Positions 8,100 to 13,376 of a stretch of 13,376 nucleotides of DNA are shown in pieces. The notes under the pieces were generated by a model, which saw only the letters and a program-made list of their open reading frames with translations, was not told the origin of the DNA and did not search any database. The translations under genes were made by a program, and so were the position numbers. The DNA is from JAYZAP01 sp964645285 (lineage in GTDB: Bacteria > Pseudomonadota > Alphaproteobacteria > JAAXGF01): the NCBI GenBank assembly GCA_964645285.1, contig CAZYDR010000100.1:1-13376 (forward strand). The letters are read 5' to 3'. Within the stretch, counting starts at the first letter, position 1. Each line of letters begins with the position of its first letter.

Positions 8100-10233
8100 T
8101 CAGAATGTGACGCGGGCGATCAGCCTCGGCCGAACGCCGACGCCTGGAAACCCGGCCGCCTCCTCGAACTCAGCATCCAACAGATTGTCAACGGCGAGCG
8201 ACAACTCGACGTCGGGCAAAGGCGTCCAGGTGACCGCCAGGTCGAGCCGAAAATAGCCGTCGAGGGTGCGGTCGCCGGTGGCAATTGAGGAATCGAGCAC
8301 CTCGCCGACATAGAATCCATCGAGCGCGACGGTGATGTCGTCACGCGGGCGCCACAGCATATCCCCGCCAGCGCGCCATTCGGGTCGGTTGCGGAGGTCC
8401 TCCGCGGTGCCTTCGATGTTGGTCCGTGTGTAGCTTACATGGGCGCCCAGTGTCAGGTTTGACGACGGGCGGACGTCGCCCGCCAGCTCGAACCCCCTGG
8501 ACGTCACTTCCGAGCGGTTCACCAGCAGCGGCGGCGGCCCTTCGTCGAAATCGATGAGGTCGAAAAACCAGTTGTGAAACAGCGCCGCCCTCAGCGCCGC
8601 CCGGCCACTCCATAAATCCTGTTCGATACCGATCTCGGCGCTCTCGCTGGTCTCGGGACGAAGATTTCCATTGCCGACGAACGGATGGCCGAGGGCGAAG
8701 AACGAGGGCAGCTTGAAACCCTCTCCCCAGCTTGCCGACAGGGAGGTGCCGGTGTTCTCGAAGTTCCGGCTCAAACCGATTCTGGGACTGAATTCGGCAT
8801 CGAAGGCATCGGGAATATCCAGCCGGCCGCCGCCCTCGAGCATCAGCCCCAGCGGCAGCGCGATCCGCACTTCGGCAAACGGCGCGTATATCTGGCGGGC
8901 AAAACCGAACCGCCCCGGCACGGCCGTGCCGGCGATTATGAGCTGGTTGTCGCTGGCCCCCTGTTCGAACACCGCCTCGGCGCCGGCGCTGATTATCGCG
9001 CCGTCGAAAGGTGCGAAGATGCCGTACCCGGTGACCGTCTCGCGACGAAACCGGCTATCGCTCGAGTTCGCTACGATGCCGGCGGGATCGCGTACCCCAG
9101 GCGCCACGCCCGGCGAGGAAAATACCTCGGCGCGGTCGTAGTACGAAGCCTTGGCCACGTAGGAGACATCGCGACCGGCCTCGTGAGTTATCTCTGCGGC
9201 AATGATGGCTTCGCGAGAATCCCGCTTGTCCAGGCCAATGGGTACCGCGAACAAAGGCCCGCCACTGTCGTCGGGAAAACCTTTCGCCAAGCTATCCGCA
9301 ACGCGCGACGACAACCGGATTACAGTGGTCTCCGTCGGCACCAGGGTCGCGCTGGCGGTCGCCGTCTTGCCGACGAACAGGCTGCCGGCGATGGGGTCGC
9401 CGTCGTCGACGATCGATGCGTCGAGGGCGAAATCGCCGAATTCCAGAGGTCCGCGCAACCCGGCCCAACCGCGATAGTAATCGAAGCGGCCGCCCTCGGC
9501 TTGCGCCGTCGCCACCACCTTCGGCGCGCCTTCGCGCATGATGATGTTGATGGCGCCGGCGATGGCGTCCGACCCGTAAACAGAGGACAACGGCCCGCGG
9601 ACCACCTCAATTCTCTCAATACTTCCCGGATCGAGGGTGGCGAAGTCAAACGAACCGCCACGGCTGTTGGTCGGGTCGTTCACCCGCACCCCATCGATCA
9701 GCACCAGGGTGAAGTTCGGGTCGCTGCCGCGCAGATATACCGAACTGACGCCACCACGTCCGCCCGGCTGGTCGATATGCAGGCCGGAAACCCGGCGCAA
9801 CAGCTCGACGGTACTTGTCGGGCGCAACGCCTCGATTTGCTCGCGGGTAACAACCGTGGTGGTGCCGGTCGAAGCCGCTGTCGTACCTGGCAGCCGCGAG
9901 GCCGTCACGACAATCGGTTCGGCGATNNNNNNNNNNATTTTTTCTCGTCGCGCTTCGCGCGCCGGGAATTTTGCTAACACTTTTCGGGGTGGCGCTATTC
10001 GGGGATTTGAATCGGATTTCCCTGGCCCAGAATTTTGCTAACACTATTCGGGGTCGCACTATTCGGGGAGTCGCACTATTTAGGGGGGGTACCCCACGGC
10101 GTGTCGTGTCGCGATGCTGCACGGATGCCGCGGTCTGCGCCCACGTCACGGTACCGAAAACAGCAAGCAGGGTTGAGAATCCGATAGCCGCGGCGTGCAC
10201 ATATCTTGAACGCGCTGTCGCGTTACTCGCCAT
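8100..10233 (-). CDS. TonB-dependent receptor, BtuB-like, with repeat insert and assembly gap
   Basis: The C-terminal part (9926 to 8103, 608 residues) is a complete plug and 22-strand-type barrel. It has a TonB-box-like EPIVVTASR, the plug with SSVYLRGSDPNFTLVLIDGV and EVVRGPLSSVYGSDAIAGA, and NLLDAEFEEA before a terminal aromatic (RVTF). The plug pattern is closest to BtuB-type receptors; the substrate is not shown. The N-terminal part is at 10233, where MASNATARSR leads a hydrophobic signal peptide ending TWA-QT. Between them lie 53 repeat-derived codons and ten N. The last codon before the gap ends at 9937 and the first plug codon starts at 9926, so the reading frame joins if the true gap is a multiple of three. 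The 10-N filler alone creates the apparent frameshift. With another gap length the gene would be broken. ATG follows the TAG of the GT39 gene directly. Confidence 0.85.
9927..9936. other. Assembly gap (10 N)
   Basis: Ten undetermined bases inside the TonB-receptor gene. The number is probably a scaffolding placeholder, so the real length and reading frame across it are unknown. It sits exactly at one edge of a repeat-rich stretch, the kind of place where short-read assemblies break. Confidence 0.95.
9966..10005. repeat. Direct repeat copy A (40 bases)
   Basis: Begins GAATTTTGCTAACAC and ends GCTATTCGGGGA. It matches copy B at 37 of 40 positions by hand comparison. On the receptor strand it reads SPNSATPKSVSKI in the signal-peptide frame. 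Confidence 0.85.
10030..10069. repeat. Direct repeat copy B (40 bases)
   Basis: Begins GAATTTTGCTAACAC, 64 bases after copy A. Because 64 is not a multiple of three, the two copies are read in different frames; this one gives PRIVRPRIVLAKF on the receptor strand. It continues into a third, degenerate CACTATTTAGGGGG unit at about 10074-10087. Confidence 0.85.
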
Positions 10234-11622
10234 CTATGACGCTCCGGAATCGAGTCGATGGCGAACACGACGTCGACGCCAGTCAAGGATTGCCTGCATG
10301 CCGCCAACCAGGAACACAATCGCCGCCGGATTCAGAGGAAGGCCATATTTGGGATTGCCGAACGACATGTTGATGGCAAGAAAATAGCCGGCGGTAACAA
10401 CCAGAAAAATCGCCATCGGACGTCGGCTGTAATCCCTGAGCCCAGCCGTGAGTCCAATGAACTGGACCGGCAACGCCAGCAGGACCGCGGTCTGGGCCAA
10501 CATCCAAATCATCATAAACCCGTCGCCGAGAACAATGCCGGCGAAGGCTCCGACCCTCTCGCCGATGGTCGCCCCCACGACGGTCGAGAAAAAGCGCGGG
10601 GCTTGATTGAGTTGCTCGCCGACTTCGTAGAGCATGGTTTGGGTAATCGAGCGCAGCGCGCTGCTGGCCATCGCCAGGACGAAGATCGACGGCGGAACAT
10701 CGGCAAGAAGACGCAGGGCAACATCGCGTTCGATGGCGTCGACAATGACCGGATTGTTTCGCTGGTCGTCGCTCAATTTATCGAGCGCGGCCGCAACCAT
10801 CTCAAACCGGCGATTGTTGATCGATTCGCGATCACAGTCGGGTTGGTCCCGCAGGCAGGGATAGACCAGTTCCAACGCGTGGTTGCCCGATTGAGTCGTT
10901 ACCACCGCGACACCGTATTCGCCATGGGTCGCAAGCAGTCGCGGCGCCAGCATGACCAACATGATCGCTACCGGCACCAGCCCATAGCTCACCGCCCGAG
11001 GCCACGACCATCCGCGCCTGGCAACAAGCATGTAGGCAAGGGCCGGAACCAGCAGGTAGGGGAAGAACATCAGCACCGGGCGCGTCAGCAGCGCCAGGCC
11101 AAACGCCAGACCGGCGACACAGAGCAGGACTAGCGGTCGTTCGCGGTTGGCGGCCCAGATACAGGCACACAATCCCCAGGTGAGTAGATCGACGAACAGG
11201 CTGTCGGTGAGGACCCACGCAGTATAAACGACGAAAGCGGGCCACACCGAAGCGAGCAAGGTAGCGGGCAGCATCCAGCGGCGATCCATGGCGCCGGCAA
11301 TCGATCCCACGGCAAACACCGTAAACGCGCTGATCACTGCCTGGACAGCGGTCACCACAACCAAGTTTTCGCCACCCGAGAGCCAGAACAAGGCGGCGAC
11401 GAAATGGGGATACAGTGGCATGCGGCCGAAATCTGGGCGGGCTTCGCCGTCGATCACCTGGACGACTTCGCCATGATCCAGAATGCTATTGGCGGCGACG
11501 ATGTACTTTCCCGAATCGCTGCCGTTGTCGTAGCTGCCGTCGAAGGCGGGAACCAGTTGGTGGTAGGCCAGCCGCACCGCGACGGCGAGCAACAGGACGA
11601 GGATCATCTGGCGTTTGGTCAT
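10234..11622 (-). CDS. GT39/ArnT-like polytopic membrane glycosyltransferase
   Basis: A 462-residue integral membrane protein. The N-terminal helix (about 4-22) is followed by an extracytoplasmic loop with acidic residues (SYDNGSDSGKYIVAANS, D36) and then RPDFGRMPLYPHFVAALFW. About ten further hydrophobic segments follow (for example 85-110, 117-138, 163-180, 184-200, 208-226, 311-324, 365-390, 401-417, 431-446). The late GNPKYGLPLNPAAIVF resembles the RYxLPxxP segment of the PMT/ArnT superfamily. Such enzymes move a sugar from a polyprenyl-phosphate donor to a lipid, protein or glycan on the periplasmic side. A loop of about 80 residues (230-310, with C256 and C263) lies between the helix blocks. 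The TAG stop directly touches the receptor ATG, so the two are probably co-transcribed. The ribosome site is weak. Specific donor and acceptor are unknown. Confidence 0.8.
   Translation of the reverse strand: MTKRQMILVLLLAVAVRLAYHQLVPAFDGSYDNGSDSGKYIVAANSILDHGEVVQVIDGEARPDFGRMPLYPHFVAALFWLSGGENLVVVTAVQAVISAFTVFAVGSIAGAMDRRWMLPATLLASVWPAFVVYTAWVLTDSLFVDLLTWGLCACIWAANRERPLVLLCVAGLAFGLALLTRPVLMFFPYLLVPALAYMLVARRGWSWPRAVSYGLVPVAIMLVMLAPRLLATHGEYGVAVVTTQSGNHALELVYPCLRDQPDCDRESINNRRFEMVAAALDKLSDDQRNNPVIVDAIERDVALRLLADVPPSIFVLAMASSALRSITQTMLYEVGEQLNQAPRFFSTVVGATIGERVGAFAGIVLGDGFMMIWMLAQTAVLLALPVQFIGLTAGLRDYSRRPMAIFLVVTAGYFLAINMSFGNPKYGLPLNPAAIVFLVGGMQAILDWRRRRVRHRLDSGAS
10242..10245 (-). promoter_or_regulatory. 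Ribosome binding site of the receptor gene
   Basis: GGAG on the - strand, eight bases before ATG 10233 and inside the last codons of the GT39 gene. It supports 10233 as the true receptor start, which is also the only visible start that gives the receptor a signal peptide. Confidence 0.55.
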
Positions 11623-11820
11623 TGCTTCAGGATTAACAACTGGTACGTAGCAGAGCTAGCGAATCCGTAGTGCCATAGATCGAACGGTAACACGACAAAC
11701 GCATTCCAACAGATTGATTGGCAAGCTTTTAGCTTAAAGGCTCGCAACTAGTCTATGGTGGTCGAGACGCACCATTTCCACGCCTTACAAGCGGCAAGCC
11801 GGCTTTTACGAAAATACTCG
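11623..11820. other. Spacer between the glycan/receptor block and the phage-type block
   Basis: A 198-base stretch, AT-richer than its flanks, with no protein I can support. It holds a hairpin ATGGTG-9 bases-CACCAT (11755-11775), a short AAGCT-TTT-AGCTT inverted repeat (about 11723-11735) and a perfect palindrome AAGCCGGCTT (11796-11805). Any promoter for the GT39 gene should lie here; no clear -35/-10 pair stands out. It is also the likely junction between chromosome and mobile DNA, but no att duplication or tRNA is visible. Confidence 0.5.
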
Positions 11821-12915
11821 CTACGCGATTAGCCCAATGTCTCGGTGAATTTTCCAGAGTCGTTCGGCTTTTTCCCGTGGATCCATGCTCTTGTCTTCCC
11901 ACCACGCCACTTCATCCCCGCAATCATGCAACGACCTGTGGTGTGTGGCACAAAGCGGCACAACCCATTCGTCGCTCGACTTTCGCCCCATGGCGCGCGG
12001 CTGCGCGAACCGCAAATGATGTGCCTGGCTCGGACGGCGACCACAAACGAGGCACGGCTGTTCGGCGACGTAGCGAAGGTGATCTTTATCCCGAATTCGC
12101 CGGGGATGGGTGATGGGAAACGTGCCCCCATTCACTGGAACGTCGACTTCTTGCGTCGGTCCCGAGTCGGCGGCCGGTTCAATTTGCTCAGCAAATTGCT
12201 GAAGCCGTTTGGTGAACAGAGACCCGAGGATCTCAGCGTAATGCTGCCCCTTTTCGGTCTTGAGCTGTGGTAACGCCTTGCGGAGTTCGGCAACCGTCTC
12301 CTGGTTTCGCTTCCAGAATGCCGTAGCAGTGTCAGCGTCGCCAAACCGTTCCAGCTGCCGACGCACTTCAGCGCAATACTCGATCGGCTCGCTGTGTTCT
12401 GTAAGGCGCTCACCGGCCGCCGAGAACACCGCCCATCGAACCGCGGCACCCGCATCACCGCTGTTGTTCCGGCGGCCGAAGACCCTGACACCGCGCTTCT
12501 CCCGATCATAGAGCGCCAGCCCAAACGGATTGCCAAACGTCACCAGTGCCCGCTTCATGGCATCGGTTTCGGCTTCCTTGATCGCGCGTTCATGAGCTTC
12601 GCCGAGATTGATTCCAAGTCCATGACCAGAACCACTGCCTTCCCTGACAACCACCGCATCTGCAGCCCGCACCCTCACCTGGACCCGCGCCACATAGGAA
12701 CAACCCTTCAGTCCCTCCGCCGTGCCTTGCCAGACACATTCAGAATGAACCGTCCTTCGATCCCAGGCGTCATATCCGAAGATCCGATTGGCCTCGGCAA
12801 TGACATGCCAGCCCTCGACGTATGAAAGGCTCATGCCGTCCTGATCGCGGGTCCTGACGACTTTTCCGCTCAGCTTCGCCTTGAGTGCCTTCTCCTGGAC
12901 CTCGGTAAACGGCAT
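11821..12915 (-). CDS. Rad52/Rad22-type annealing protein fused to an HNH (DUF968-like) domain
   Basis: A 364-residue protein of two parts. Residues 1-145 follow the Rad52/Rad22 pattern: an opening helix, SYVEGWHVIAEANRIFGYDAWDRR, the YVARVQVRVRA strand, GSGSGHGLGINLGEAHERAIKEAETDAMKRAL and FGNPFGLALYD. This domain anneals complementary single strands in phage and eukaryotic recombination. A helical linker (about 150-270) is followed by a zinc-type HNH module at 275-345: C288 and C291 in CLVCGRR, H299-H300 in QAHHLRF, D315-W317, and C322, H325, H326, H330 in LCATHHRSLH, closing with VAWWE. This resembles the DUF968/HNH nucleases of phages. The start has GAGG eight bases upstream, and TAATG overlaps the stop of the Gp157 gene by one base. 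Probably a phage recombination protein; nuclease activity is inferred. Confidence 0.85.
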   Translation of the reverse strand: MPFTEVQEKALKAKLSGKVVRTRDQDGMSLSYVEGWHVIAEANRIFGYDAWDRRTVHSECVWQGTAEGLKGCSYVARVQVRVRAADAVVVREGSGSGHGLGINLGEAHERAIKEAETDAMKRALVTFGNPFGLALYDREKRGVRVFGRRNNSGDAGAAVRWAVFSAAGERLTEHSEPIEYCAEVRRQLERFGDADTATAFWKRNQETVAELRKALPQLKTEKGQHYAEILGSLFTKRLQQFAEQIEPAADSGPTQEVDVPVNGGTFPITHPRRIRDKDHLRYVAEQPCLVCGRRPSQAHHLRFAQPRAMGRKSSDEWVVPLCATHHRSLHDCGDEVAWWEDKSMDPREKAERLWKIHRDIGLIA

Positions 12916-13376
12916 TACTTGGTCCTCACGGAGATGGTGACGCCACCGTTGCCAAGGGTCACACCGGAAACCTCCAGCCCCGCCTTCAGGGCGCTGAGTA
13001 ACCCCTGGCGATCGAGTTTCGCCGGCTGTGGCTTCCAGTACGCGTTGGGGATATCTTTCTCCTCAATGACGACCAAAGGCGGGTTGGTCGAGCGCAACGA
13101 CAGGGTAAAGTCCGCCTCGGTGATCTTCTTGATCCCTGCCCGCTCCAATACGGACGCGACGATCTCCTTCTTCTTCTCAGCCCGCTGATCGAGCCGAGCC
13201 AGCCGTTCCTGCATGTCCGAGATCCGCGCCCGCACGGCTGCAACAAAAGCCAGGTCATCCTGTCTTGATCTGACCACCTCGGCGATCATTTCGTGTAGAC
13301 TGGTAATGCCCTCCAGCGTGTCGAGGAGGGTTTCTTCATCGATGTCGGGGAACTGCTCCTCGAGTTTCTGACGAAG
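12915..13376 (-). CDS. Siphovirus Gp157-like protein (5' partial)
   Basis: Open from the right edge: 13376 is itself a codon start and 29 codons precede the first internal ATG at 13289, reading LRQKLEEQFPDIDEETLLDTLEGI. The gene therefore begins outside the window; 153 residues are visible. The acidic DEETLLDTLEGI start, a charged coiled-coil stretch (MQERLARLDQRAEKKKEIVASVLERAGIKK), TLSLRSTNPPLVVIEEKDIPNAYWKPQP and DRQGLLSALKAGLEVSGVTL match the Gp157 family of siphoviruses. The family was linked to phage resistance in Streptococcus thermophilus, but its molecular role is poorly defined. It often sits next to recombination genes, as here, where its TAA overlaps the Rad52-like gene's ATG by one base. 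It marks the right end as phage-derived. Confidence 0.82.
   Translation of the reverse strand, partial: LRQKLEEQFPDIDEETLLDTLEGITSLHEMIAEVVRSRQDDLAFVAAVRARISDMQERLARLDQRAEKKKEIVASVLERAGIKKITEADFTLSLRSTNPPLVVIEEKDIPNAYWKPQPAKLDRQGLLSALKAGLEVSGVTLGNGGVTISVRTK

Larger units (their letters stand above)
9937..10095. repeat. Composite palindromic repeat element inside the receptor gene
   Basis: A stretch unlike its surroundings in base use (AT-richer, with G runs). It contains a 40-base direct repeat in two copies, a short tandem CACTATTCGGGG motif, a hairpin CGCGC-TTC-GCGCG (9949-9961) at the gap side, and a perfect palindrome GGGGTACCCC (10086-10095) at the other side. The left end is lost in the gap, so 159 bases is a minimum. 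On the receptor strand it is open in the signal-peptide frame for 53 codons (GVPPLNSATPRIVRPRIV and onward). It looks like a non-autonomous dispersed repeat; no transposase or IS-type ends are visible. The outer boundaries are estimates. Confidence 0.7.

Noticed and set aside
8685..9977. Long + strand open frame of 430 codons antisense to the TonB receptor
   Set aside because: It is a high-GC shadow of the receptor gene; its translation has no recognisable motifs and runs through the assembly gap.
9943..9980. GTG at 9980 as the start of the TonB receptor
   Set aside because: It lies in the repeat, gives no signal peptide, and is in frame only because of the 10-N filler; the ATG at 10233 supplies a signal peptide and a ribosome site.
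9937..10095. CRISPR array
   Set aside because: Only two 40-base copies and degenerate 12-base units, with no regular spacers and no cas genes nearby.
11796..11805. Rho-independent terminator formed by AAGCCGGCTT after the Rad52-HNH gene
   Set aside because: The stem is only five base pairs with no loop, and read on the gene's strand it lacks a trailing T run.
10234..11820. Cobalamin riboswitch upstream of the BtuB-like receptor
   Set aside because: No recognisable B12-box or extended leader is visible before the receptor or the GT39 gene; the receptor has no untranslated leader of its own.

Overview
The window is GC-rich DNA with dense, closely spaced genes. The family make-up (a BtuB-like TonB receptor, a TonB protein, glycan-assembly genes, a phage Gp157/Rad52 pair) suggests a Gram-negative proteobacterium, probably an alphaproteobacterium. 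That placement is an inference from gene style, not from a marker gene. A run of ten N at 9927-9936 shows this is a draft scaffold, perhaps from a metagenome or single cell.

Left block (1-6465, + strand): five co-directional genes, probably one operon for a surface polysaccharide. They are a 5'-truncated GT-B-like transferase, a radical SAM/SPASM enzyme, an AsnB-type amidotransferase and two glycosyltransferases. Spacings are 33, 26, 9 and -4 bases. An ElyC-like DUF218 membrane protein faces the operon from the - strand and overlaps its last 25 bases.

Middle block (7273-11622): a TonB-type energy transducer (+) converges on a TonB-dependent outer-membrane receptor (-). The receptor lies directly behind a GT39-type membrane glycosyltransferase gene, with TAG abutting ATG. 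The receptor's signal peptide and its plug/barrel are separated by a repeat-rich, partly palindromic insert of at least 159 bases and by the assembly gap. On the signal-peptide side the insert is fully open, and both gap edges fall on codon boundaries. The insert may therefore be an in-frame mobile repeat, comparable to the Rickettsia palindromic elements, and the apparent frameshift may come only from the arbitrary 10-N filler. This is the most interesting signal in the window.

Right block (11821-13376, - strand): two coupled phage-type genes, a Gp157-like protein that runs off the right edge and a Rad52/Rad22-type annealing protein fused to a C-terminal HNH/DUF968-like zinc nuclease module. 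They look like the edge of a prophage or other mobile island. No integrase or att site is visible. No tRNA, rRNA or CRISPR array was recognised.
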